Shown in pieces: positions 25,905-33,539 of a DNA stretch of 64,000 bases. The DNA is from Fictibacillus phosphorivorans (GTDB taxonomy: Bacteria > Bacillota > Bacilli > Bacillales > Fictibacillaceae). How positions within the stretch are numbered: the stretch's first letter is position 1; each line of letters opens with the position of its first letter. The DNA lies in assembly GCF_001629705.1 (NCBI RefSeq), contig NZ_CP015378.1:1054001-1118000 (forward strand). The letters run 5' to 3'. Both the position numbers and the translations under genes were made by a program. Under the pieces are notes generated by a model, which ran no database searches, had not been told where the DNA came from, and saw nothing but the letters and a program-made list of their open reading frames with translations.

Positions 25905-25952
25905 ATGGATTTACTAGTAAATAATAATGAGAAGTTGTCAGTAGATGCTTAA
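25905..25952 (+). CDS. 15-codon upstream ORF overlapping the APH-like gene
   Basis: ATG 25905 has a strong ribosome binding site (TGGAGG, 6-7 nt away) and encodes MDLLVNNNEKLSVDA. It stops at 25950-25952, so it overlaps the start of the next gene (ATG 25945) by 8 nt. The next gene has no ribosome binding site of its own. It may be a coupling leader, or the original N-terminus of the kinase separated by a small indel. Confidence 0.5.
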   Translation: MDLLVNNNEKLSVDA

Positions 25953-26928
25953 ATTAAAATATCTTTTTAACAATGTGAATTTAGCAGAAATGTTGTTAGA
26001 GAATTGGGATTACGATGATGAATCTATAGATATGTTTCAATATTATAGAATATCTTCTAATGCTATTTACCCTTTTCAATCTCGAGGTAAGACGCAGTTT
26101 TTAAGATTTTCCCCAAAATCAGAGAAATGCAAAGAAAATGTATTAGCAGAACTTGAGTTTATATCTTACCTTCGTTCCAAGCATTATGGAGTATTAGAAA
26201 TAGTTGTATCAAAAAACGGAGAGGAACTTATTGAAGTACAAACTCCATGGGGAGAATACTATGCATCTGTTTTTAAACGTGTATCGGGTGTACAGATGAA
26301 CGAGACTGAATTAAGTGATAACGTTATTTTCAGTTATGGAAAGGCATTAGGAAAACTCCATCAGTTATCTAGTGATTATGTACCTGTAAAAAACAAGAGA
26401 TGGTCCTATAGTGACGTTTTAGATTGGATGCGTGAGACTTTAACGGATTTTCCGCATGAAAAGTCGGCTTTATTGGAAACAAATGTACTACAAGACTATT
26501 TTGACTCTATTCCTATCACTAAAAGAAATTTTGGACTGGTTCATTATGATTTTGAATATGACAATGTATTTTATGATGAAGAGTCTCAATCTTGTAATGT
26601 AATTGATTTTGACGATGTAATGTATCACTGGTATGTGATGGATATTGAGCAAACACTTGATAGCTTGCAAGATTGTATTCCGACTGAAATGTTTCAGGTG
26701 AAAAAACAGTGCTTTTTAGACGGATATTACACTGAATATGACATTTCAGATGATATGCTGTCTTTATTACCAGCTTGCAGACGTTTTGCTAATTTATACG
26801 GTTATGTACGAATACTAAGATCTGTAGAAGAAAAGTGGGAAAATGAACCTGAATGGTTAGAAAGTTTGAGAGAGAAATTGATAAAGGCTATGAAAAATAA
26901 ATCTACTTGTTTTGGAATGAAAATTTAA
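25945..26928 (+). CDS. Aminoglycoside phosphotransferase (APH)-like kinase family protein
   Basis: A 327-residue protein of the APH/choline kinase fold. The catalytic loop reads HYDFEYDNVFYDEE, with Tyr in place of the usual Gly of HGD, and the metal-binding segment reads VIDFDDVMYHW. The N-terminal half carries the expected lobe with FKRVSG as hinge. Members phosphorylate hydroxyls of aminoglycosides, homoserine, macrolides or unknown metabolites; no substrate is implied. Translation probably depends on the overlapping 15-codon ORF. A clear terminator follows. Confidence 0.8.
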   Translation: MLKLKYLFNNVNLAEMLLENWDYDDESIDMFQYYRISSNAIYPFQSRGKTQFLRFSPKSEKCKENVLAELEFISYLRSKHYGVLEIVVSKNGEELIEVQTPWGEYYASVFKRVSGVQMNETELSDNVIFSYGKALGKLHQLSSDYVPVKNKRWSYSDVLDWMRETLTDFPHEKSALLETNVLQDYFDSIPITKRNFGLVHYDFEYDNVFYDEESQSCNVIDFDDVMYHWYVMDIEQTLDSLQDCIPTEMFQVKKQCFLDGYYTEYDISDDMLSLLPACRRFANLYGYVRILRSVEEKWENEPEWLESLREKLIKAMKNKSTCFGMKI

Positions 26929-26982
26929 TTGTAGAAATTTAATTTATGTTTAATGCCTTTCCAAAAATTTAAAGATTTTTTC

Positions 26983-27019
26983 AAAGCTAACCCTGAGAAA
27001 ACGAAAAGGGTTAGCTTTT
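26983..27019 (+). terminator. Terminator of the APH-like gene
   Basis: AAAGCTAACCC/GGGTTAGCTTT stem followed by TTCC; palindromic arms are perfect over 11 bp. Confidence 0.75.
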
Positions 27020-27049
27020 CCTATACTTCCAACCCTCATTTAAAAACCA

Positions 27050-27100
27050 TGTTAGATAATCTTACATGGGTGTAGAATCTGCGCTGGAACTGTATAGAAT
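27050..27100 (+). promoter_or_regulatory. TnrA-box-containing promoter of the ammonium transporter gene
   Basis: TGTTA-GATAATC-TTACA (27050-27066) matches the TnrA/GlnR consensus TGTNA-N7-TNACA perfectly. A -10 hexamer TAGAAT lies at 27095-27100, with no good -35. The box centre is 49 bp before the predicted start near 27107, the position TnrA uses for activation at the B. subtilis nrgAB promoter. Confidence 0.88.
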
Positions 27101-27130
27101 GAAAGAAACAGTTCAGTAGGGGGCGTTCGG

Positions 27131-28405
27131 ATGGAAGATATCATGTTTTCATTAAACAGTGTTTGGCTTATTTTAGGTGCACTTCTTGTCATTTTAATGC
27201 AAGGCGGGTTTATCTTACTTGAAGCTGGATCGACGCGAATGAAAAATGCAGGACATATTGCAGGAAAGACTGTCTTTACATTTGGTTTAGCATCAATCGT
27301 ATTTTGGGCAGTCGGATATGGATTTATTTTTGGCGGTAACTCGAACTTTTTTATTGGGTTGTCTGATTTTTTCTATTCGGGTGATCAAGCGGAAGGGATG
27401 GCTTATTCAACAGCGGCGTTCTTCATGTTTCAGCTTGCGTTTGCAGGAATTTCATTAACGATTGCATTCGGTGGATTTGCTGAACGAGCAAAATTGTCTG
27501 CTTATCTCGTGTTTGCTGTTCTTTTCTCAGTTGCAGTCTATCCTGTTGTTGCTCATTGGATTTGGGGCGGAGGATGGTTAGCGGAACATGGCAAGCAGGA
27601 TTTTGCTGGATCAACAGTAGTTCATTTAACTGGTGCGATGGCAGCTTTTGCAGCAACGATACTTTTGAAGCCGCGTATTGGAAAGTTCAATAAGAATGGT
27701 ACGTCTAATAACATCTTCGGGCATAACCAAGTTTACACAGCGCTAGGAGTTATTATCTTATGGGTAGGGTGGTTCGGATTTAATGGTGGCAGCACCTTTG
27801 TTGTAGATGATGGATTTTTCGGATTTGTTGCATTAAACACAAATCTTGCAGCTGGAGCAGGTGCGGTGGCTGCACTAATTATTTCTTGGATGGTTTTAGG
27901 TAAGTCCGATATTCCGACAATTCTAAATGGTGCATTAGCAGGTCTTGTTGCGATCACGGCTTCTTGTGCATTCGTTGAAACGTGGGCAGCCGTTCTGATC
28001 GGGTTTGTGGCAGGAATCTTAGTATTCTATTCTGTTAAATTTTTCGATAGATTAAAAGTGGATGATCCGATCTATGCGTTGAGCGTCCACGGAGCTGCAG
28101 GAGTTTGGGGGACGTTATCTACAGGATTATTCGCAACACCAGAACTTGCGACGGTAGGTAAGCCTGGATTGTTCTATGGCGGTGGATTCTCGCAGCTTGG
28201 TGTTCAAGCGATGGGTGTATCAGTGTCAGCTTTATACGCATTTGTAGTTTCCTTTGTTCTTTTATACGGTATGAAAAAAGTAATGAAGGGTCTTCGCGTT
28301 TCAGAAGAAGAAGAAATTATCGGCTTGGATGTGAGTGAACACGGAAACTATGGTTATCCAGAGGCGTTCATCGCAAACGAAGAAAAAAATAGAATCGCAA
28401 ATTAA
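27131..28405 (+). CDS. amt: Ammonium transporter (Amt family)
   Basis: A 424-residue channel protein with eleven predicted helices. The N-terminal segment QGGFILLEAGSTRMKNA and the two pore histidines (in TVVHLTGAMAAF and ALSVHGAAGVWGTL) are characteristic of Amt/NrgA. It takes up ammonium when nitrogen is poor. AGGGGG precedes the ATG. A TnrA box sits upstream. Unlike B. subtilis nrgAB there is no PII (glnK) gene behind it; the next gene is a GlnD-like nucleotidyltransferase. Confidence 0.96.
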   Translation: MEDIMFSLNSVWLILGALLVILMQGGFILLEAGSTRMKNAGHIAGKTVFTFGLASIVFWAVGYGFIFGGNSNFFIGLSDFFYSGDQAEGMAYSTAAFFMFQLAFAGISLTIAFGGFAERAKLSAYLVFAVLFSVAVYPVVAHWIWGGGWLAEHGKQDFAGSTVVHLTGAMAAFAATILLKPRIGKFNKNGTSNNIFGHNQVYTALGVIILWVGWFGFNGGSTFVVDDGFFGFVALNTNLAAGAGAVAALIISWMVLGKSDIPTILNGALAGLVAITASCAFVETWAAVLIGFVAGILVFYSVKFFDRLKVDDPIYALSVHGAAGVWGTLSTGLFATPELATVGKPGLFYGGGFSQLGVQAMGVSVSALYAFVVSFVLLYGMKKVMKGLRVSEEEEIIGLDVSEHGNYGYPEAFIANEEKNRIAN

Positions 28406-28413
28406 TAGTGGAT

Positions 28414-28445
28414 AAAAGCATTGGGGACGATTCCTCAATGCTTTT
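28414..28445 (+). terminator. Terminator-like hairpin between amt and the nucleotidyltransferase gene
   Basis: AAAAGCATTG/CAATGCTTTT with an inner GGA/TCC pairing, then AAC. The T-run is short, so partial read-through into the next gene is plausible. Confidence 0.6.
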
Positions 28446-28465
28446 AACACATAGGATGTGCTAAT

Positions 28466-29443
28466 ATGCCTTATTCACAGATAAAAAAATGGCGTGAAGA
28501 TAAGTGGGAAGAACACCAATATTCGTCTCATGCTTTAAATGATTTTCATGATGAATTGATGAAAAATGTCTTTGATGCTGCTTTACAAAAACATGTTGCT
28601 GAGTGTGGTCCTGTTCCTTGCCGTTACGCATGGTTTGTGATGGGAAGTGCAGGTAGATTTGAACAAGCGATCATCTCCGATCAAGATCATGGATTGGTGT
28701 ATGAAGAAGAAAATAATGAAACCAACCAATACTTTATTACGTTCGGTAAAGAATTAGCGAAAGGATTAAACGAAGTTGGTTATCCATATTGTGATGGAAA
28801 TGTAATGAGTTCAAATCCCATTTGGAGTAAATCATTAAAAGAATGGGAAGTGCAGTTAAAAAAGTGGCTGACTGAAGAAAGTTTTGAAAGTATCAGATTT
28901 CTTTTAATTTTTTATGATGCACGCGTGCTTATTGGAGACGATGTTTTTTGCAAGAAACTTAAACATCTCATTCATGACTATATTAAGAAGAATCCTCGTT
29001 TTTTAGAGCGTTTGTTAGAAAATACACAGCATGTAAAAAAAGCGGTAGGAATTTTCCATCAATTTTTAACAGAATCTCATGGATCGCATGCAGGAAGTAT
29101 CGATTTAAAGCAATCGGGTTTCTTTCCTTATGTGAATAATGTGCGCCTGCTCGCTATGAAGGAGAATCTTGAAAGTACCTCTACCCTTTCAAGACTGAAG
29201 GATCTATATAGCATGTCGAACTATAAAGAAGACCTTTGTTGGTGTTCGGGGGAATTTGAAAAGCTCCTTCAATACAGGTTGCAATTTCATAGAAAAACAA
29301 CAGAAAACTATGACGACATTCACTATTTAAATATTAAAGAACTCAATAAAGATGAAAGAAAAGATATGAAGCATATTCTGCTGAACGGACAAAAATTACA
29401 AAATTACACACAGTCTGTCATTAAGGGAACGATCGAAACATGA
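28466..29443 (+). CDS. DUF294 nucleotidyltransferase domain protein (GlnD-like)
   Basis: A 325-residue protein with the DUF294 putative nucleotidyltransferase domain (PF03445) and the DUF294_C helical domain. The active-site pattern GSAGR (about residues 57-61) followed by DQDHG (about 70-74) matches the G-S-x-G-R...D-x-D of GlnD-type uridylyltransferases. It is encoded between amt and an exonuclease gene, overlapping the latter by 4 nt (ATGA). Related proteins often carry CBS domains; none is here. It may modify a protein in nitrogen signalling, but no PII target is encoded nearby. Confidence 0.8.
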   Translation: MPYSQIKKWREDKWEEHQYSSHALNDFHDELMKNVFDAALQKHVAECGPVPCRYAWFVMGSAGRFEQAIISDQDHGLVYEEENNETNQYFITFGKELAKGLNEVGYPYCDGNVMSSNPIWSKSLKEWEVQLKKWLTEESFESIRFLLIFYDARVLIGDDVFCKKLKHLIHDYIKKNPRFLERLLENTQHVKKAVGIFHQFLTESHGSHAGSIDLKQSGFFPYVNNVRLLAMKENLESTSTLSRLKDLYSMSNYKEDLCWCSGEFEKLLQYRLQFHRKTTENYDDIHYLNIKELNKDERKDMKHILLNGQKLQNYTQSVIKGTIET

Positions 29444-30168
29444 AGGTGAACCCGCTTATTCAATTTATGAAGCAAGTCCAAGGGAAGATCAATTCAAGTG
29501 TTTATGCCTCATTACAGGGACAATCAAGTCCTCAGCATGTTGCGTTCCTAAGGCAGCTTCAAAAGGAAATGAAAGTGGAGGAAAGTTTAACGATTCCTTT
29601 TGATGAATTGAATGTAGTCGTTTTCGATCTTGAAACGACTGGTTTTTTTCCTGAACAAGGTAATCAGATTCTGTCAATCGGTGCAGTGAAAGTAAAAGGT
29701 GGAGAGGTGCAGTGTGAAGACACATTTTATTCTCTTGCGCAATGTACGGGTGAACTTTCTCCTGAGATTAAAGAACTTACTGGAATAGATGATAGTGATC
29801 TTCAACATGCTCCTTCATTATCAAAAGTGCTAGTGGATTTTTATGAGTTTGCAAGAGGTCATGTCCTCGTGGCTCACCATGCGAGTCATGAGAAGAAGTT
29901 TCTTCAACACTATAATTGGAAACTATTTCGAAGTCAGTTTAAGCACCGTATAGTCGATACTTCATTTTTACTAAAAATTGTTGAACCAGAATCTAATCTT
30001 GTTCGGTTAGAAGATTGTTGTGAACATTGCAATATACCGGTAACAGACCGCCATCATGCATTAGGAGATGCTAAGATGACGGCAGAGCTTTGGAGTGTTT
30101 ATGTAGCCCGTGTTCAGGAATTAGGATTAAAAAATTTACGAGAAGTCTATGAGCGACTCTCTAGATAA
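29440..30168 (+). CDS. DnaQ-like 3'-5' exonuclease
   Basis: A 242-residue DEDDh exonuclease. Exo I is VVFDLETTG (about 62-70), Exo II AHHASHEKKF, and Exo III DRHHALGDAKMT with the catalytic His. An N-terminal extension of about 50 residues precedes the domain. Substrate could be DNA or RNA. It overlaps the nucleotidyltransferase gene by 4 nt, so both are made together; pairs of DUF294 and DnaQ-like genes are seen in other bacteria. Convergent with tnrA, sharing a terminator. Confidence 0.88.
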   Translation: MKVNPLIQFMKQVQGKINSSVYASLQGQSSPQHVAFLRQLQKEMKVEESLTIPFDELNVVVFDLETTGFFPEQGNQILSIGAVKVKGGEVQCEDTFYSLAQCTGELSPEIKELTGIDDSDLQHAPSLSKVLVDFYEFARGHVLVAHHASHEKKFLQHYNWKLFRSQFKHRIVDTSFLLKIVEPESNLVRLEDCCEHCNIPVTDRHHALGDAKMTAELWSVYVARVQELGLKNLREVYERLSR

Positions 30169-30207
30169 AACAGCTGGCACCATGTAAGGGGGAGCCAGCT
30201 GTTTTTT
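30167..30207. terminator. Bidirectional terminator between exonuclease gene and tnrA
   Basis: AAAACAGCTGGC/GCCAGCTGTTTT stem with T-runs on both strands. Confidence 0.88.
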
Positions 30208-30520
30208 AATTTCTCATATTAAATTGGGCGTTGATCTGTCCGCGTATCATTTTATTACGATCGTCGCGTTTCTGCTTTTTCGTAAGTTCCTTTTTAATCT
30301 CGTATGTTTGAACACCATCTTCAATTTGATCAGCGATTTCCATAAGACGTTCTACATCTGAAAAAGAGTACTTGCGCGTACCTTTGCCTGTTCGTTCAGG
30401 GAAGATAAGTTTCCTCTCTTCATAGTAGCGAATCTTACGTTCGGATAGTCCTGTGAGTTCACTGATAATACCGATGGATATGACTTTCTTATCTTTATAA
30501 GACGATTTATCAACAGACAT
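30206..30520 (-). CDS. tnrA: Nitrogen regulator TnrA (MerR family)
   Basis: A 104-residue MerR-type regulator. The N-terminal half ([55 protein letters not shown]) is nearly that of B. subtilis TnrA, and the C-terminus ([12 protein letters not shown]) matches the short segment through which feedback-inhibited glutamine synthetase binds TnrA. It activates and represses nitrogen genes under nitrogen limitation. A TnrA box lies upstream of its own start. It is close to amt, a classic TnrA target. Confidence 0.95.
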   Translation of the reverse strand: MSVDKSSYKDKKVISIGIISELTGLSERKIRYYEERKLIFPERTGKGTRKYSFSDVERLMEIADQIEDGVQTYEIKKELTKKQKRDDRNKMIRGQINAQFNMRN

Positions 30521-30556
30521 GACGATCCTCCTAGTTTAAAAAGTACTAACCGAACA

Positions 30557-30607
30557 ATTCTAAATATTGTTATTTATTATATCATAACGATGTAAGGTTT
30601 TCTTACA
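30557..30607 (-). promoter_or_regulatory. TnrA-box-containing promoter of tnrA (autoregulation)
   Basis: TGTAA-GGTTTTC-TTACA (30591-30607) is a perfect TnrA consensus box. On the minus strand TAGAAT occupies 30562-30557, giving a start near 30550, 49 bp from the box centre. The spacing and -10 sequence are the same as at amt. Confidence 0.85.
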
Positions 30608-30748
30608 TATATTTTATTCCATTGCTATTTTGTATGTGAACACAATTTTTGTTATATCGTTTTTAGTAGAATGGTATCGGTAAATAGATAGGTATAAATT
30701 AAGTTGAAAAAATATTCAGACATATGACATAATAGGCAGATGTTCCGT

Positions 30749-30762
30749 TGAAAGCGTTTTAT
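30749..30762 (+). promoter_or_regulatory. Possible cre (CcpA) site before the Nramp-like gene
   Basis: TGAAAGCGTTTTAT matches 12 of 14 positions of the cre consensus TGWAANCGNTNWCA, with the last two bases off. It lies about 26 bp before the start codon, where CcpA binding would block transcription. Confidence 0.35.
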
Positions 30763-30787
30763 TTTAAGGAGAAGGAGGAGCTGAATA

Positions 30788-32092
30788 TTGAACAATGAAT
30801 TGAATTTAAACAATGAACTTACAACTGCTGCTGGAGTTGGTAACGATCCTTTACCGCCTCAAACAATGGGTCAAAAATTAAAAATGATCGGCCCAGGGTT
30901 TGTAGTAGCGGCAACAGGTGTAGGTACAGCAGATTTAGTAACTGCCATTGTAATCGGTACCTCATTCGGCATGACTTTTGTATGGGCGATCGTGATCGGT
31001 TCTATTTTAAAGTATTTCCTGAACGAGGGAGTTGGAAGGTGGTACCTCGCGACAGGGCAAACGATTCTACAAGGTTGGCATTCGCTTGGAAAATGGGCGA
31101 CAGGATATTTTGGTGTCTATTCGGTCATATGGGGTTACATTTATGGAGCTACTGCAGCCATGACTTGTGGATTAGGGATGCATGCGATGCTTCCTATCAT
31201 GCCAATATGGGCTTGGGCAATCATTCATTCGTTATTAGGTTTTGCACTTGTTTGGACGGGTCGTTATTTGCTCTTTGAAAGAATAATGACAGTATTGATC
31301 GGTGTTATGTTTATTACGATTATTGGTACATCTTTGCTCTTTTTACCTACGATCGGAGAATTTGCAGGTGGATTTGTACCGAAAATGCCAGACGGGTCGC
31401 TCATGTTAGCACTCGGATTAATAGGAGGCGTCGGTGGCACGATTACTATGGCTTCTTATGGCTATTGGCTGCGGGAAAAGAATTGGAAAGGGAAAGAATT
31501 TGTACCCATTATGAGACTTGATACGAAAGCGGCGTATGTCATAACAGGACTCTTCACGATGGCTGCACTCGTAATCGGAGCTAAGTTCTTATTTGGTACA
31601 GATGTAAAGTTAGAAGGAGACCAAGGTCTTCTTAACCTTGCAGAACTGCTAGGACAAGAATTCGGAACACCATTACGTTGGTTATTCCTAATCGCGTTCT
31701 GGTCTGCTGCTTTCACTTCACTTCTTGGCGTTTGGAACGGTGTGCCGTATTTGTTTGCGGACTTTTTAAGAACCATTAAGACAAAGAAGGAAGACTTACA
31801 TTCCGTTAAGCCAGTTACAGAAAAAGATAAGTCATATCGGGCTTATCTAGCATGGCTGACATTTCCGCCTATGCTGATCTTCTTTTTTGGAAAGCCTGTT
31901 CAGCTGATCATTATATATGGTGTACTAGGTGCATTGTTCATGCCGTTTCTTGCGATTTCACTCATTATCTTATTAAATTCAAAAAAAGTTGATGCGGAAT
32001 ATCGCAATAAGTGGTTAACCAACGCCGTCTTGATCGGGTGTCTACTCATGTTTGCATTCTTAGGATTAAATGAGTTGCAGAAGTTGTTTTAA
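30788..32092 (+). CDS. Nramp family transporter lacking canonical metal-binding motifs
   Basis: A 434-residue membrane protein with about 11 helices and the Nramp start GQKLKMIGPGFVVAATG. In helix 1 the metal-binding DPGN of MntH is replaced by a GVGTAD-type segment, and in helix 6 the MPH motif is replaced by TITMASYGYW. It therefore belongs to a divergent Nramp branch whose substrate is uncertain. The start is TTG, 7 nt after AGGAGGAG. Divergent from tnrA; the TnrA box and a possible cre site lie between them. Confidence 0.82.
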   Translation: MNNELNLNNELTTAAGVGNDPLPPQTMGQKLKMIGPGFVVAATGVGTADLVTAIVIGTSFGMTFVWAIVIGSILKYFLNEGVGRWYLATGQTILQGWHSLGKWATGYFGVYSVIWGYIYGATAAMTCGLGMHAMLPIMPIWAWAIIHSLLGFALVWTGRYLLFERIMTVLIGVMFITIIGTSLLFLPTIGEFAGGFVPKMPDGSLMLALGLIGGVGGTITMASYGYWLREKNWKGKEFVPIMRLDTKAAYVITGLFTMAALVIGAKFLFGTDVKLEGDQGLLNLAELLGQEFGTPLRWLFLIAFWSAAFTSLLGVWNGVPYLFADFLRTIKTKKEDLHSVKPVTEKDKSYRAYLAWLTFPPMLIFFFGKPVQLIIIYGVLGALFMPFLAISLIILLNSKKVDAEYRNKWLTNAVLIGCLLMFAFLGLNELQKLF

Positions 32093-32110
32093 AATAAGGA
32101 GGGCCCTGCT

Positions 32111-32476
32111 TTGAATAAGAATATCGGAAAAGTTGTAGGTTTTGAACTTAGCAGTCAAGAACCAGAAAAAGCAGTGAATTTCTATCGCAATGTATTTGGG
32201 TGGAAGATAGCAGAACCTCAATGGGATTATTGGACAGCTACAACTACTGATGGTGAAGATAAGAGTATTAATGGTGGAATCGCTAAAGGTCCACAAGATT
32301 TTCCACATGGAACTCGTATTCAAATAGAAGTTGAAGTTATTGATGATGCGATTGAGCACGCCGTTGAAAACGGAGCAACTATAGTAAGAGAAAAGATGGA
32401 ATTTGAAGAGTTTTATCTGGCTTACCTTAATGATCCAACAGGTATAGGTTTTGGTTTAATACAAAATAAAAAATAA
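32111..32476 (+). CDS. VOC family protein (glyoxalase/bleomycin resistance fold)
   Basis: A 121-residue single VOC-domain protein: VVGFELSSQEPEKAVNFYRNVFGWKI at the start and FYLAYLNDPTGIGFGLIQ at the end, typical of the YdcJ/glyoxalase-like group. Function is undefined: metal enzyme or binding protein. TTG start, with AAGGAGG 8 nt upstream. It is 18 bp after the Nramp-like gene and probably cotranscribed; a terminator follows. Confidence 0.85.
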   Translation: MNKNIGKVVGFELSSQEPEKAVNFYRNVFGWKIAEPQWDYWTATTTDGEDKSINGGIAKGPQDFPHGTRIQIEVEVIDDAIEHAVENGATIVREKMEFEEFYLAYLNDPTGIGFGLIQNKK

Positions 32477-32489
32477 AATACGAACAATT

Positions 32490-32516
32490 AAAGCTCAGAG
32501 TCTGCTCTGAGCTTTT
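32490..32516 (+). terminator. Terminator of the VOC gene
   Basis: AAAGCTCAGAG/CTCTGAGCTTT stem with a 4-nt loop, then T. Confidence 0.8.
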
Positions 32517-32706
32517 AAAATGTAAATGGACTATTGAACAAACACCTTTATGGGTTTAGATAAGGAGTTTTGTATTTCAATTATCTATTATCTCAACACT
32601 GTACAATCAGAAAAGGAGAAGTAAAACAGGGGATTTGCTAAGTATGTAGAAGGTTATGATATAGAAGCTTTCACTTCAAAATTTTATATATAAAAAGGAG
32701 CTAATT

Positions 32707-33129
32707 ATGTACGAGCAAAAGACAAAAGAAACCGATCAGAGTGTTGTAGCGTTTATTGAGAATGTGGATAGTCCAAAAAAGAGAGAAGATGCTTATAAGT
32801 TGCTGAATCTCTTTTCAGAAACGACTGGATTTGAAGCGAAGATGTGGGGACCAAGTATTATTGGATTCGGCTCGTATCATTACAAATACAAGACAGGACA
32901 TGAAGGGGATGCACCACTTGTTGGCTTCTCACCAAGAAAAGCTAAGGTCAGTCTGTATTTTGCCCCAGGAGATCCCACTCGTGCTGAATTGCTTCAGAAC
33001 TTCGGTAAACATACAACAGGTGCCGCTTGTGTTTATATTAATAAATTAGCTGACGTAGATGAAGATGTGTTAAAAAAACTGATCAATAATTCGGTTGCTT
33101 TCTTGTTAAAAACGTATCCTCAAGAATAG
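32707..33129 (+). CDS. DUF1801 domain protein
   Basis: A 140-residue protein of the DUF1801 (YdhG-like) family: TTGFEAKMWGPSIIGFGSYHYKY, then FSPRKAKVSLYF and KHTTGAACVYINKLADVD are its usual blocks. B. subtilis relatives (YdhG, a frataxin-like Fra) share the fold and have been linked to iron delivery; whether this copy does is not known. AAAAGGAG precedes the ATG. It is a single gene. Confidence 0.85.
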   Translation: MYEQKTKETDQSVVAFIENVDSPKKREDAYKLLNLFSETTGFEAKMWGPSIIGFGSYHYKYKTGHEGDAPLVGFSPRKAKVSLYFAPGDPTRAELLQNFGKHTTGAACVYINKLADVDEDVLKKLINNSVAFLLKTYPQE

Positions 33130-33208
33130 TGATCTATACGAGGAATAATTGAAACGTTTCCGTGCGCTTATCGGGTTTACATCCTGAATTAAAATAGGAT
33201 ATTTAAAA

Positions 33209-33236
33209 AGGAGTCCAACATTGGACTCCTTCTTTT
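33209..33236. terminator. Bidirectional terminator between DUF1801 gene and small Cys/Lys-rich gene
   Basis: AAGGAGTCCA/TGGACTCCTT stem with a 4-nt loop and T-rich tracts on both sides. Confidence 0.82.
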
Positions 33237-33238
33237 AA

Positions 33239-33355
33239 TTAATGTTTTTTATGACAGCCGCAGCTTTTCTTCTTTTTCTTCTTCTTACACTTCTTACATT
33301 TTAGATAGATATAGCTTGAAGAAGACTCGCATTTATCTTTTTTCCAAGAACCCAT
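33239..33355 (-). CDS. Small Cys/Lys-rich protein (38 residues)
   Basis: A minus-strand ORF of 38 codons: MGSWKKDKCESSSSYIYLKC, then CKKC-like spacing, a run of seven Lys, and SCGCHKKH. It has a plausible ribosome binding site (GGGGTGA, 5 nt away) and ends at a strong bidirectional terminator. Five Cys and the basic tract suggest metal or nucleic acid binding, or a spore-layer protein. Not recognised. Confidence 0.55.
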   Translation of the reverse strand: MGSWKKDKCESSSSYIYLKCKKCKKKKKKKSCGCHKKH

Positions 33356-33539
33356 TTAAATCACCCCATTATTTTCACAACACCTTTGTTTGGTGTTGGT
33401 AATCTATTCTATGCAGGATGCGGACAAGTTGATTAGACATCAAGACGGGTCAAAACGTACATTTTTTTATAACCTTGCCGTATGTAATGTTTTGTAAAAC
33501 ATGCTATCATAAAGCAAAACAGTAGGAGTTGATTGAAAA

